A DNA stretch of 64,000 nt from Euglena gracilis. Lineage: Eukaryota > Euglenida > Euglenophyceae > Euglenales. The stretch lies in NCBI GenBank assembly GCA_039621445.1, contig CP154955.1, positions 11,936,665-12,000,664 of the forward strand, in the 5' to 3' direction. Made by a program: the position numbers and the translations under genes. The notes beneath the pieces are model-generated. The model was not told the DNA's origin. It did not search any database and was given only the letters and a program-made list of their open reading frames with translations. Of the stretch, positions 52,391-63,994 are shown one piece after another; position 1 is the stretch's first letter; the number at the start of each line of letters is the position of its first letter.

Positions 52391-52708
52391 CCCCCAACGC
52401 ACCGTAACACATCAGAGGGACTCCCATAAGCTGAGGGGCTTCTGTTATACATTGCGCTTAAGCGCAAATGTTTTAACTTGCACTTAAGCGCAAGGTAGGA
52501 CTATTGCGCTTAAGCGCAATGTCCTTTCAAATGGCAGATGCATTTGAATGCGGTCATGCTGTGTGAGAAGGTGGGCGATAGAGGAGAATGATGAGGGGGG
52601 TTTGAGCGCTGCTGTGCCAGAAGCTGGGTTGGTGCTTTTCAACTATTCAGGCACTGGGGAGGAAGTGGCTGTTACAAAAAGACGAATCATGGGCGGTAGT
52701 CTGTGGAG

Positions 52709-53217
52709 CAGGGAATTTCTTAAGCCGGAGGGTACCCTACCCCCCGGGGGGGGGGTCCAGCCAGCCAGCAGCTCAAATCCAGCCAGCAGCCCAAATTCGG
52801 GCTGGGAGCCCCCCCCCCGGGGGTCGACTGAAATAAAGTCGGGTCCAGCCCGGCCGGAGGCCAGAGGCCGGGCCAGCCGGCCGAAGGCCGGGCCAGCTGG
52901 CCGCAGACTGGCCAGCCAACTGGGCTGCCCAGCTCACCTATCCCTGCATTTTTCCCCCTCACCACAGCTTCCTCCATCACAGCCCCCAGCCTTGATCTAG
53001 CTCCATCCACCAAAATGTCGAAAATGGCAAAAATGTTTTAGAAAATTTTGGTTTTCACCGACCCAGCCCAGCCCAGCCCCCTCCAGCCCCGGGCCCCCCC
53101 TCCCCCCCCACCCCCCCAGGGGGGGGGGTCCAGCCAGCAGCTCAAATCCAGCCAGCAGCTTTTTTTCCAGCCGGAGGCTGGACCCCCCCCCCCGGGGGGT
53201 GCTTAAGAAATTCCCTG
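52709..53217. mobile_element. 509-bp CAG...CTG MITE, family member 1
   Basis: Perfect 8-bp duplication CTGTGGAG (52701-52708 and 53218-53225). Inverted ends CAGGGAATTTCTTAAG and CTTAAGAAATTCCCTG. The interior is GC-rich with CCAGCCAGCAGCTCAAATCC repeats, and a second copy is at 61381-61861. The open frames across it are not thought to be genes. Confidence 0.92.
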
Positions 53218-53225
53218 CTGTGGAG

Positions 53226-54939
53226 CCTGAGTGACCTTGCACTCAGTGCACAAAGTGGGGTTTTTTGGGATGTTGACAGAAAGACCTGTTTCGGCTGAAC
53301 AATGCCCTCCATCTGCCCGGTGACATGTGGCTGTCTGGTGGGTTGCAAATTACTGAAAAAAGGTGTGTCAGCATGTCTTCCCTTCTCCGCCGTTGTTGAT
53401 GGACCCTTTCAATTTCTCAATTCCATTCGTTCATCCCCAAAGTTGTGTGCTTCAAATCCTGGGTGAGGAAAGGGGGGTGACGAGCTTCTTTAAAACATTT
53501 TTTCGGCGCCCAAAACTGTTTCCTGGGCTGCGATTCCCAGGGTTCATCTGGCACCTGTTCTTTTCCAAACAGAAATTTTCCAATTTTCAAAAGTCGGCCA
53601 AAAAGAAGGGCCCCTCAGGCATGCTTAACTACGAAGCAAGCGGGAGGAACCTCCGTCATTGGCAGTTGGGCTCACAACGCCTAGGAAAAGAGACGTCTGG
53701 GTATGAAGCAGTTGGTGGTTGTTTTCACACACCAGGGGATTGGTTTCCTGTCCCAGGCAAGGTTTCCCCCCACCTTAGCTCTGTCCGCTCTGGTAATGAG
53801 ATGCTTCCAGGACTGCTCTCTCCACACACAGTGATAAAAATAAAATAAGAAAATTGGTGCCCATTGCGCCAAAGCGCAATGGGCAGGCTTATGTGAACGA
53901 AAATTTAAGAGTTCATTGCGCCAAAGTGCAATAGAAATACAATTTTAAAGCTTCGGCGCAACACCCATGCTTTTATAAAATTATAAAAATTGTATTTATA
54001 TTGCGCTTTGGTGCAAGGTAGCTCTTAAATTTCTATTCTTCATAAGCCCACCCATTGCGTTTTGGCGCAATGGAAACACATGTTGACAATATCATTGCCC
54101 AAGTGTGGCAATGGTCACCCACATGTTGAATTACAAAAAAGTAAAAAAGTTTGTGCCAAAGCGCAAATGCACAGTGGAGTCCCCTCGTTTCATTACCCGC
54201 CGCTTTGTGTTCATGCATGGGACCCGGGAGCGCTGTGCCCATAGACCGTGAAGTTCCAAGTCGTTGCTTTCGTCCCCAGGCCCTGGGGTGCAGGGAGACA
54301 CTATTTTCAGATTGGCCTGAGTCTCTGGCCTCGGTGTTCAAAAATAATTTTTTTTTGGATTTGCGCGTCGGCGCAAATTTACAGTCATTTTCAAAGCTAA
54401 GTGCGAGTTAGGCCGCCTAAGAGCATGTCGTTGATATACCTTGTGTCAACGACACGTCCACGGAACAGTGGCATGCCTTGTGTGTGGACCAAAGATAAGG
54501 TTCACTGGAAAGGTTCATATCCCCACAAGTTTCTCACAAGTGGGGACAGAGGGAAGATATTTTCCCAGGGAAAAGAAGTTTCTTATTCTGCTTTTTGCTG
54601 GTGCTCGCTGCCAGTCGGCGCAGGGGGCAACATGCCATTGGACGCTGGCGCTTCCTGAGACGGTGCTTTTTTCTTCTTGCACTCATCCTTGCTTTCATTT
54701 CGGGCACGCACTGCCCAGACAACACTGCACCTTACCACATGCCTGCTGTATATAGTGCTCTTTTGTTGTGTGACCTGTGCATTTGCAACCAAGGCTCAAT
54801 GAGGCCCAAATTGTGGAGGTGTTGTTCTGGAGACATTAGCATCTGCAATTATTCGCAATTTTCCGCAAATAAAGGGGGGAAATCCTTCTTTCTCTCAAAT
54901 CCCCCCTCTGCACACTGTTCACAAGGAAGATTTGAGTAT
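53226..54939. repeat. spacer with GCGCCAAAGCGCAATGG palindromes
   Basis: 53860-54070 has several direct and inverted copies of CATTGCGCCAAAGCGCAATG, resembling the palindromes at the ends of the 2.7-kb element. 54420-54470 has a GTTGACACAAGG/GTGTCAACGACA word also seen at 63207-63255. Possible open stretches at 54400-54760 are unsupported. Confidence 0.45.
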
Positions 54940-56475
54940 TAAAAAAATTTTGGTGATACACATGTGATACGTTAAAAAAAATTTGGTGATACATATGTAA
55001 TACACAAATTTTCCTTGGTGAAACATATAATAAAAGTTGTGAAGCACAAATTTATAAGATGAAAATTTTTCAGACAAACATAAGATGGCGCTCACCCAGC
55101 TCCCAGCTTGAGGAACTCAGGTTCCCATGGTGCTCCAGCCCCACTTCCGTGGCGCTGTGGCTTTTTTTTGGCATGCACGGGGTTTTTTCTTTGGGCGGGT
55201 CCCCGGCTGCCATATTTTTTTTCTCTTTTTTGTCAGCAACTTTTCAGCCGCTATTTTTAAATTTATTGGACGGGATAAGAGAAGAATGGAACGAAATCTT
55301 ACATTGTGCTGGATGACGCTGCCAACTGACCCTTCACAGACGCCTGACCCCCGGTGGAAGTGCCATGGGTGCCATGTCCTTAATTGTGATGAATCCAAAA
55401 GTTTTCTTGCTGTCAAATGCCTCCTTCCAAAGGGAACCTTCAAAACGCGGAAGACAGGATTACGAGACAACAATTCCTCAAACCATTGACAAGATATTAC
55501 GGGACTTCGAAAATTTCGAATTTTTTTTTGGAAATAACACCCCCCCAAATAATACCCCTCCCTCGGGCCGGGACTTAAAGCGAAAAAATAAACCCCGGAG
55601 GGTATTATTTGGGGGGGTTAGACCCAAAATAGCACCCAAAACACCCCTTTGGGGTCATTTTTTGTACTTTCTCTGGGGGAGGGTTTACCTCACCCCTCCC
55701 GGGCGCTTGGCCTGGGCCATGATTGAAGGTAAGGCCAGGGGGCCAACCTTAGGGGGGCCAAATTTGCGTGTTAAGAATTTTGGCGGCCATGTGCAAAGGG
55801 CCAAAGGCCAACTTTAGGGGGGCCAATTTTGCATGTAAGGAGGAGCGGAGCCAAGCCCCCGGGCCCAAGCTATTCCCACAGGGGGGACGGCAATGGCTCA
55901 CTGTCATTGCACTTTTCATAAAGGACGTCCCAAAAACTAAATGTGCTCAAAATGAATGTTTTTGGGGACATTTTCAAAATTGATTTTTGGCAAACGTGCT
56001 TAGAATTGAACATGCGAACGGGGAGGTAATCATTATAACCCCGACTACAGATTGGAAAAACTTTTGCTGGGAGAATAAGCGAGTTGTAACCGAAACACAT
56101 TGCCGAAAGCATTATCACAAGAAAAATATACCATTTGTCTGCAGAGAGGCAAAGAAACAAGGATGAAAAGCGGAACAGAAAGGGGAAAAAACATTATTAC
56201 ATTTTGATGTAAAAATGGAAATTTTTATGAAAAAATTGGTGATACATATACATTAAAATTTTATTGGTGATACATATGTGATACGGTAAAAAAATTCTGG
56301 TGATACACATGTGATACATTAATTTTTAGGCTGTGATACATGTGATACGTAAAAAAATTTTTTGGTGATACATACTAAATGGAGGTCTGGGGGGGGTCAA
56401 CAAAACTGTGAAGAGATGTGTATCACATATGTATCACCAAAATAAAATTAATGTATCACAGATACGTTGTGATAC
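54940..56475. repeat. region bounded by GGTGATACATATGTGATACG repeats
   Basis: Clusters of TTGGTGATACACATGTGATA occur at 54947-55030 and 56235-56370, and inverted copies (GTATCACATATGTATCACC) at 56419-56470. Between them lie one coding-like exon (55251-55488) and a GGTATTATTTGGGG/CCCCAAATAATACC foldback (55540-55620). It may be a mobile element with subterminal repeats. Exact ends were not found. Confidence 0.5.
55251..55488 (+). CDS. orphan exon, Cys/His-containing
   Basis: After an acceptor ACTTTTCAG the frame runs FIGRDKRRMERNLTLCWMTL, PRWKCHGCHVLNCDESKSF and GTFKTRKTGLRDNNSSNH to a TGA. WKCHGCHVLNC might be part of a zinc-binding site. No start or upstream exon is identified, and it lies between repeat clusters that may belong to a mobile element. 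Confidence 0.35.
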
Positions 56476-57119
56476 ACACTAAATGGCGGTCTGACCCCCC
56501 CCCCCCGGGAGGTACTGCACCCAGCCTGATTCTGGCCCCCAAGGTGCATCAGCACCCTGTGGGGGGGGTGCTGCAAGCCCAGCTAGGAGCCTTTTGCTTC
56601 GTCCAGACGGGAAAAGTGTTGGATAGCCAAAAATGGTGTTTTGGGGAGCTTTTTTGGGAGTTTTGGGGCTCTAGGCGGTAGACTGGGGGGGGTCCTGGGT
56701 GGTCGGCCGACTAGGCCTGGTCGGCAGCCAGTCGGCGAGACGGGGGGGGGGGTCCTGGGTGGTCGGCGGATTAGTCGGCCGACCACCCACTCTAATGTAG
56801 TTACGGGCCAGTCTCGCCGACTTTTTATGAAGAAAATTGTATGCAAACTAGTCGGTGGCTAGTCGGTGGTCATAAAAATGGTGTGGCGGGCCCAAATCAC
56901 CCGGAAATGGTCCGGATGGGTCCAAATAAGTGCCTTACACCAACAGGAACACCCTCAGATGGAAATCTTTGGTCGGTGGGGGGTCGGTGGGCCCTTGATG
57001 GGGTCCGGAGGGGTAAAAAACCAATGACGAAACAGGGAGTACATGAAAATCCTTTAGAAATGCAAGTATTCTGCATCACGACAGGCTGAAAACTCCCCCC
57101 TCCACCCCCATCCGAGCCT
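56476..57119. repeat. GTCGGCCGACTA foldback region
   Basis: Direct and inverted GGTGGTCGGCCGACTAG words at 56690-56860, with matching inverted copies at 57745-57900. The 57120-57740 interval is therefore bracketed by a long imperfect inverted repeat. No gene seen. Confidence 0.5.
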
Positions 57120-57525
57120 CAGATAACAAAATCCTTTCTGTGTTGGCATCATACTCGGGGGCTAAGTCGTTTTGTGGCTCACTTTGGCATAGGGGGGGGG
57201 GGGCCTTGCCCCCCCCCCCCCCCGCACCCCCCCCTCAAATAACAAAATCCCTTCTATGTTGGCAACATACTCCGGGGTTAAGTCGTTTTTGTGGCTCACT
57301 TTGGCATAGGCGGGGGGGGGCTCTGCCCCCCCCCCCCCCTCGCATCCCCCCCCTCAAATAACAAAATCCCTTCTACGTTGGCAACATACTCCGGGGCTAA
57401 GTCGTTTTTGTGGCTCACTTTGGCATAGGCGGGGGGGGCCCCCCCCCCCCCCCCGCACCCCCCCCTCAAATAACAAAATCCCTTCTATGTTGGCAATATA
57501 CTTGGAGGGCTAAGTCCTTTTTGTG
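57120..57525. repeat. about 120-bp tandem repeat, four copies
   Basis: Each unit contains AACAAAATCCCTTCTATG, TGGCAACATACTCCGGGG, TTTGTGGCTCACTTTGGC and a G-run/C-run pair. Units differ mainly in the lengths of the G and C runs. Confidence 0.9.
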
Positions 57526-58199
57526 CAAATTTTGACTTATATTGACTTATATACAACGGGGAGAGGTGTTCTTTTGCCAAAAGTGGCCCAAAATGGACAT
57601 TTTGCCCCCAGTTTTTTGCATATTCACCCCCGATTGGGGGGTTCTGGAGCCATTTGGGTGGGTTTTGACTGGTGTTGAGGTGATTTGGACAAAAGTTTTT
57701 TCTCAGGGGGGGGGGCTTAAAAGTCGGTGAAACTGGCCCGTAACTACATTAGAGTGGGTGGTCGGCCGACTAGTCGGCCGACCACCCACTACCCCCCCCC
57801 CCCCCCCCGTCTCGCCGACTAGCTGCCGACCAGGCCTAGTCGGCCGACCAGTTGGGTGGTCGGCCGACCACCCAGGACCCCCCCCCCCGCCCCAGTCTAC
57901 CGTCTGGCACTGAGTTTTGGGGCGGGGGGGAGGGGTGGTCTTTTACAGTGGGACGGCAGGGCGGTGATTGGCAAAAGAGCTGGGGTTGCCCATGCTCACT
58001 TTTTTCAAAGCTGTATTTTGTAACCCCCCCCCCATTTAAACCGACCCCCCTTCTAAACCGACCTACCCTTCCAAACCGACCCATTGCAGAATTTCACCCA
58101 AAAAAAGAAATAAACCGACCCATGGCAAATTGGATGACAAACATGCACAACATAATGGAAGCCGCCAACGGAAAGAGCGTCAATGATCATTGAATAGTT

Positions 58200-58925
58200 A
58201 GTATTGATGACCCAAAATTGGGATTTACATCCAAAATTAGGCATTTGCTTCCAAATATTGGAGTTTGCACCTCAAATTGGGCATTTTCTTCCGAAAATTT
58301 GGTGTTGGAACCCAAAGATTACAAAATTAGGCATTTGCCATCAAAAATTTGAAGATTACACCCAAAATTAGGCAGTTTGCCACCAAAAATTGGATATTAC
58401 ACCCAAATTTCAGCATTTGCCCCGAAAATTACCCCCCCCCCCTATGTCCAACGACCCCCCTATGTCCAATGACCACCCCCCCGGTCAGAGGACACCTTTT
58501 CGGAGGTTTGACCAAATTTTTGGTCCCGGCGTGAAGCGCCGGGACGAAAAATTTTGCCCAAAAATTGGCCAAAAGTTTGGCCAAAGTGCCATTTTTGACA
58601 CTTTTTGGACAAAAATTTGTCAAAATTGCCCAAAATTTTCGGCGCAAAGCGCCGGAAGGGAAAATTTGGGCATTTTTGGGTGGGTAGGGACCCGGGTACC
58701 CACCAACTTTCTTTTGACCCCATGTCCAACGACCACCCCCCCGGTCAGAGGACACCTTTTTGGTCACTACCCTATGTCCAACGACCACCCCCCCGGTCAG
58801 AGGACAGAGGTTACCGGTCATTGGACATAGGGGGGGAGGGTAAGCATTTGCATCCCAAATTAGGCATTTGTCACTCAAAGTTAGGAATTGGCCGACAAAA
58901 TTGGGTATTTGCCAATTGAAATTGC
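58200..58925. repeat. GCATTTGCCNNCAAAATTGG tandem repeat interrupted by an insertion
   Basis: Loose copies of a 30-35 bp unit (AGGCATTTGCCATCAAAAATT and variants) run from 58245 to 58430 and continue from 58840 to 58920. The interval between is a separate inverted-repeat element. Confidence 0.75.
58431..58837. mobile_element. inverted-repeat element inserted in a tandem array
   Basis: Ends pair TTACCCC...CTATGTCCAAC-type sequence on the left with GGTCATTGGACATAGGGG...GGTAA on the right. The interior has a CGGCGCAAAGCGCCGG palindrome and repeated CCAACGACCACCCCCCCGGT words. A shorter relative with TGTCCAACGACC/GTCGTTGGACA ends is at about 60345-60540. No clear target duplication. Confidence 0.6.
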
Positions 58926-61380
58926 CTTGCTAACATCAACCCGTTTCCGTCACGCCGTCGGCCAGCCGTGTACTCCCCCTGAAACCGACTCCCCGTCTAA
59001 ACCGACCCCCTCCAGGATTTCCACCAACCCAAAAGTCTTAAACCGACGGGTCGATTTAAATGGGGGGGGGGGGTTAGGTCATCTTTGGCTAATTTCGGCC
59101 CAGCCCTGCCCAGCTGATTACAGTTAGCCCCCAGGTAGCTAGACAGCAAATTTCTTGCCCTAGCCAACTTCATTCATGCGTCTTTAATGTTCTGAATATT
59201 GAGTCCCAGCAAATGTGGAATCCCAACTCTTGGTTTCCTGAGCCTCCGCGGAGGCTGGTTACCTCGCAGAGCCTCCACGGAGGCTGGTTATCCGGGGAGC
59301 CTCTGCGGAGGCTCTGCAGAGCCTCCTCGTAGGTGATCAATTTTGTACACAGGCCACAACTGAAGAAAAAAAAGAAAAATCTTTCACGAGTTGACCCCCA
59401 AACCCCGCCCTGCACCGGGACCCCCCTATTTCACCCCACACCCTCCTGCAAGAAAAGGAAATGAAGAAAAACAAATTTTGGGTTTCTGTCCTCCCCCACC
59501 CCACAATTTTTTTCCATTTTTACCCCACACCCCCCACAAAAATTAGAACACGCCCCCATCCCACAAACAAAGAAAATTATTTTGCCCCCTTACACGCCAC
59601 CACACACCCCCATTTGCCACAAAAATGCCATGTGCGCCTGATTTTGCCGACACTGTTCGTCCATTTGCTACATACGCCATGTCCGCCAAACTTGTTCCAC
59701 GCCTTTTATCCATTCCCACAAAAGCGCCATGTCCTCCCTCCTCCCTCTCCTTTTACCTGTTTGCTACTGACACCATGTCTGCCAAAATTTGTTCACACAA
59801 AAGGATTTTGTTATTGGGGAGCGAGGGAGCGGGGGAGCGGGGGAGGGGGGAGCAGGCAATTGCTTAAGCACCGACCGCCCCCCCCCCGGGGGGTGGGTGA
59901 CTGGTTTTTTCAGAGTGACTGACTGGTTTTTGGCCCGGACCCCCTCCCCCCCCCCCCCGGGGGGGTCGGCCAGGAGTGGGCAAAAGTGGCTTGAGTGACC
60001 CCGGCGCCGAAGGTGCCGGAAAAATTTTTTGGGCCTAAAATGGCCTAAAGTGACTGGAAAGTGGCTGTTTTTCTGAGTGGTCGACCCCCCCCCCCGGGGG
60101 GTAGTGACTGGCTGGTTTTTTGAAAATGAGTGACTGACTGGTTTTTAAAAAAGTGGAGTGACCCCCCCTCCCCCCCCCGGGGGTCGGTAAGCAATTGAAT
60201 GGGGGGGAGAGGGGAAGGGGGGTGGGGGGTCCAGGGAGGGAGAGGGGGTCTCAAGCCCCTCCCCTGGGCACATCCAAAGGGATGCACGCCACTTTGGATT
60301 TCACGTGGCCGTTTTTTTTTTTGCATACCTCTCCCCTCTTTTGTCCAACGACCGGCCTTGTCCAACGACCACCCCCTTGGTCGGCAGCGATCTTTTTCCA
60401 GGCGATCTTTTTTTCCAGACATTCGCGTTTTTGATTGCGGTCTTGTCTAATGACCACTCCCCGGTCAGTAGCGATATTTGGCCAAAATAGCGACCCCCCC
60501 CGGTCAGTAGCGATATTTAGCAGTCGTTGGACAAGGGGGGTAATGACATCCATGCTGTCGTATTTTGCCTTTCAACTCCCCCCCCCAAAGCGACGGCTGG
60601 TTCACCTGGTGGACACCATGCACTCTCCAGTTCAGTCCAAGCGGGGAAGTTGAATCAAATCTCTGCGGAATCACAATTTTCGGTACAGTTTTGGCCTCTG
60701 GTGTATTCGTGTTTTTCAGTTCCATGTTCGCTTCGGAAGTCCGTGAAATTTTTGCAATTGAATTTTTTTCTTTGCTTTCCTTCATTTTCTTTTCCTTTTT
60801 CTGTTTTTTCTTTGTATTGATTCTTCGCATATTTGAAAAAAATTTAACCATTTTTGAAAAAAAATTTTCTTTTCAAATGACATTTTCCTCATAATCCATA
60901 TTATTCTTGTAAATTTGGTGCGATTTTTGCATGTTTTGGGCAATTTTTGCAGTTTGGTGATTTTTTCTGCTTTTTCTCTCAGATTTTGCACATTTTTGGG
61001 CATTTTGTTCATTTTTTGCAAAAAAAAATTTCGAAGGACGACACATATGGATGGCTGGCAAAGAGAACAATACCCCCCCCGTCTAAGCACCACCCTTGTC
61101 TAAGCACCGCCCAGTTCTTTCCCATCTGCTTCAAGGTCATCTTCTCAGGGAGTCTTATTTTGTGTTGTGTGCGTATCTAAGAGAAGTTTCTCAAAAATTT
61201 CGAAATTTCGGAAATTTCTGAAGCCTGGTTTACGGATTTTTTTTGCAGTCAAAAATTCCCCTTGTCTAAGGACGGTTCTTACCATATTTTGGCAAATTAA
61301 GCACCACCCTGGTTCTTGCCCATCTTTTCCGGTGCCTAGAAATGGGGGGGCAATGAGGGAATTTCACAGTGTTTCCCCTC
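58926..61380. repeat. repeat-rich spacer
   Basis: Holds a degenerate CTCCGCGGAG block (59215-59340), a GCCATGTCCGCC cluster (59600-59800), a GTGACTGACTGGTTTTT/G-C-run block (59860-60195) with inverted CAATTGCTTA/TAAGCAATTG ends, the CCAACGACC element (60345-60540) and CTTGTCTAAGCACC elements (61079-61340). 60600-61060 is ordinary A/T-rich DNA without a supported exon. Confidence 0.5.
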
Positions 61381-61861
61381 CAGGGAATTTCTTAAACCGG
61401 AGGGTACCCCACCCCCCAGGGGGGGGGGTCCAGCCAGCCAGCAGCTCAAATCCAGCCAGCAGCCCAAATTCGGGCTGGGAGTCCCCCCCCCCCCGGGGGA
61501 CGACTGAAATAAAGTCGGGTCCAGCCCGGCCGGAGGCCGGGCCAGCCGGCCGCCAGCTGGCCAGCCAACTGGGCTGCCCAGCTCACCTATCCCTGCATTT
61601 TTTCCCCTCACCACAGCTTCCTCCATCACAGCCCCCAGCCTTGATCTAGCTCCATCCACCAAAATGTCGAAAATGGCGAAAATGCGTTAGAAAATTTTTG
61701 TTTTTCACCGACCCAGCCCAACCCAGCCCCCTCCAGCCCTGACCCCCCCCCCCCCCCCCCCCCCGGGGGGGGGGTCCAGCCAGCAGCTCAAATCCAGCCA
61801 GCAGCCTTTTTGCCAGCCGGAGGCTGGACCCCCCCCCGGGGGGTGCTTAAGAAATTCCCTG
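61381..61861. mobile_element. 481-bp CAG...CTG MITE, family member 2
   Basis: Second copy of the family at 52709-53217: CAGGGAATTTCTTAAACCGG at the left, GGTGCTTAAGAAATTCCCTG at the right, and the same interior. The flanks TTCCCCTC and TTCCCTCA share five bases directly, or seven allowing one base gained or lost in the C run. Confidence 0.85.
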
Positions 61862-63468
61862 TTCCCTCATTTCCCCTTAATTTTATGAATGCTTTTGACA
61901 CCAGTTGCCCCCCTCCATCCAGGGAAGATAAGCAATCTTGCAAGTGTGCATTTCCAGTGGAAATGTGCCATTTTTTTTGCTGCAAGGATTTGCTTTATCA
62001 ATATACGCATAATTATGAAGAACTGAGGATGAACCCGAAGTCCACTAATTCCGGGGAGGATTGATATCTTCATTTTTCCTGCAATGTTCCGCCCCAGGCT
62101 TTCGCCGAAGGAATTTTCTTTGAGTGGGTGCCATGGTGGGTTGGGGGAGGTCAATCCACCCAACTCCCGTGTGGGGGGGTACGACCACCACCTGCCAGCT
62201 TCCCGTACAGCCCTGCCCGGGGGCGGGTACCCAGGACCTCCCCAAAAGGTCAAAACTTCCTTCAGGCCCTTTGTGACAAAATTTTTGGCATTTTGAACCA
62301 CTTTTGTGCGGGAAGTGGCCAAAATGACATTTTTGGCCGACTTTGGGCGGCAAATTTTTTCGTCGGGGGGTTCCCATTGCGATCCCCGGGATAGGTATTC
62401 CGATGCCAACGCTTCGCGCCGGTCGGAAAATCAATCCAGGAGGTCCCGCCACAGTACAGAGGGGGGGGTGCGTCCCCCCACCTCCCCCTCTCCTCACCAC
62501 CATCCCACCCCACTTGCCCTTCATCTGAGCCCTGGGGTGGACCCCCCCCCCGCGCCCGCCAGGCCTTCCCGAACAGCCCTGCCCTGCCCCCCAGAGTTTG
62601 AAGCTTGCCTGCCGGAAAAAGTGGTGTCTGCCAGAAATGCAGATTGCCTTTCAGAATGCAGAATGTCCAATGCCGATCGCCCTTCGCCCCGCAGCGTTCG
62701 CCCCTTCCCTCTGCATCGGCTTCTCCTGCGACGTGTGTCCAACTTCCTCCAGCGATGGCATCGGCCGGAATCCATGGCATCCCACCAGGCATTATTTTCC
62801 AACCCCCCCCCCAAGGCTCCATTTTTGGTAATGGGTTTAAAAGGATGACCATACCATGGATGCACGCTTTGGCCGGAAATTCCCCCCTCCCGAGTTTGAC
62901 TGGTAGAATTGATCTCCCAGGTGGGAGGGAGGTATTTGGTCAGTGTCGACCTCAGGTGTGATCAGGTCAGCGGGCGGTCAGGTCAACCTCAGATGTTAGT
63001 ATTCATCTGCGTTTTCAAAATGGGCGGTCCCTGAAAGCTTGACTGCTCCCCTTTCTCTTAGACGGCCGTGAAGGCATTTAAGGGTTTTTTTCAATTTGGG
63101 CGCAGGTGCGACCGAGGACACCAAATGCAATTTTGCGTCCGCGGTTTTGGGGGTGGCCGTGCTTGAAACCCTAACCAGTGAAAACCTGAATTACCTCCCC
63201 CCCCCCTTGTCGTTGACACGGCGTGTCGTTGACACACCCCCCGTGTCAACGACACTTTCCTGGAACATATTTTTCTTTTGCGTTGGCCACAGTTTCTGCC
63301 AAATTTCAGCCAGGGCATTGCAAAAATGTGCCGAATCTCCTTTCCAGCCATGGCTTCGAATGTCATCCCCATTCGCACCGGCCACAGTGTGGCGGACATG
63401 CATTCACAGGGTCATTCATTGTTGCTGGCACGGTCAATTTTTTTTATGGTACTGTTCGTTGACACGGC
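61862..63468. other. spacer, possible unassigned exons
   Basis: 62195-62217 and 62556-62581 carry CCTTCCCGNACAGCCCTG ends of the intron-2-type repeat family. Immediately after the second, 62590-62790 has a Cys-containing open stretch (GVCQKCRLPFRMQNVQC) in one frame and comparably open frames on the other strand. 63290-63440 is open on both strands. None can be tied to a gene. GTGTCAACGAC inverted words lie at 63207-63255. Confidence 0.35.
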
Positions 63469-63994
63469 NNNNNNNNNNNNNNNNNNNNNNNNNNNNNNNN
63501 NNNNNNNNNNNNNNNNNNNNNNNNNNNNNNNNNNNNNNNNNNNNNNNNNNNNNNNNNNNNNNNNNNNNNNNNNNNNNNNNNNNNNNNNNNNNNNNNNNNN
63601 NNNNNNNNNNNNNNNNNNNNNNNNNNNNNNNNNNNNNNNNNNNNNNNNNNNNNNNNNNNNNNNNNNNNNNNNNNNNNNNNNNNNNNNNNNNNNNNNNNNN
63701 NNNNNNNNNNNNNNNNNNNNNNNNNNNNNNNNNNNNNNNNNNNNNNNNNNNNNNNNNNNNNNNNNNNNNNNNNNNNNNNNNNNNNNNNNNNNNNNNNNNN
63801 NNNNNNNNNNNNNNNNNNNNNNNNNNNNNNNNNNNNNNNNNNNNNNNNNNNNNNNNNNNNNNNNNNNNNNNNNNNNNNNNNNNNNNNNNNNNNNNNNNNN
63901 NNNNNNNNNNNNNNNNNNNNNNNNNNNNNNNNNNNNNNNNNNNNNNNNNNNNNNNNNNNNNNNNNNNNNNNNNNNNNNNNNNNNNNNNNNNNNN
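63469..63994. other. assembly gap (526 N)
   Basis: A run of unresolved bases. It begins inside a TTCGTTGACACGGC word that also occurs at 63209-63220, so the gap probably lies in a repeat. Confidence 1.

Larger units (their letters stand above)
49827..52524. mobile_element. 2.7-kb terminal-inverted-repeat element with two genes
   Basis: The left arm (49827-about 50040) and right arm (about 52055-52524, less a 270-bp insertion plus its duplication) are inverted copies of about 215 bp. Both begin GGACATTGCGCTTAAGCGC and contain three TTGCGCTTAAGCGCAA palindromes, then CCTCTGATGTGTTACGGTG and CCAGTGTGCGGGCTTGGTG. A CTAACGAACCCCTGGGG repeat lies inside each arm. Between them are two short plus-strand genes. 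No target duplication is obvious, and no known transposase motif was recognised, so the mode of movement is unknown. Confidence 0.75.

Noticed and set aside
52548-53000. 150-codon open frame; a similar one at 61167-61649
   Set aside because: Both lie mostly inside copies of the same MITE and translate its CCAGCCAGCAGC repeats.
62590-62790. Possible zinc-binding exon (VCQKCRLPFRMQNVQC)
   Set aside because: Alternative frames and the opposite strand are equally open, and no paired intron ends or neighbouring exons were found.
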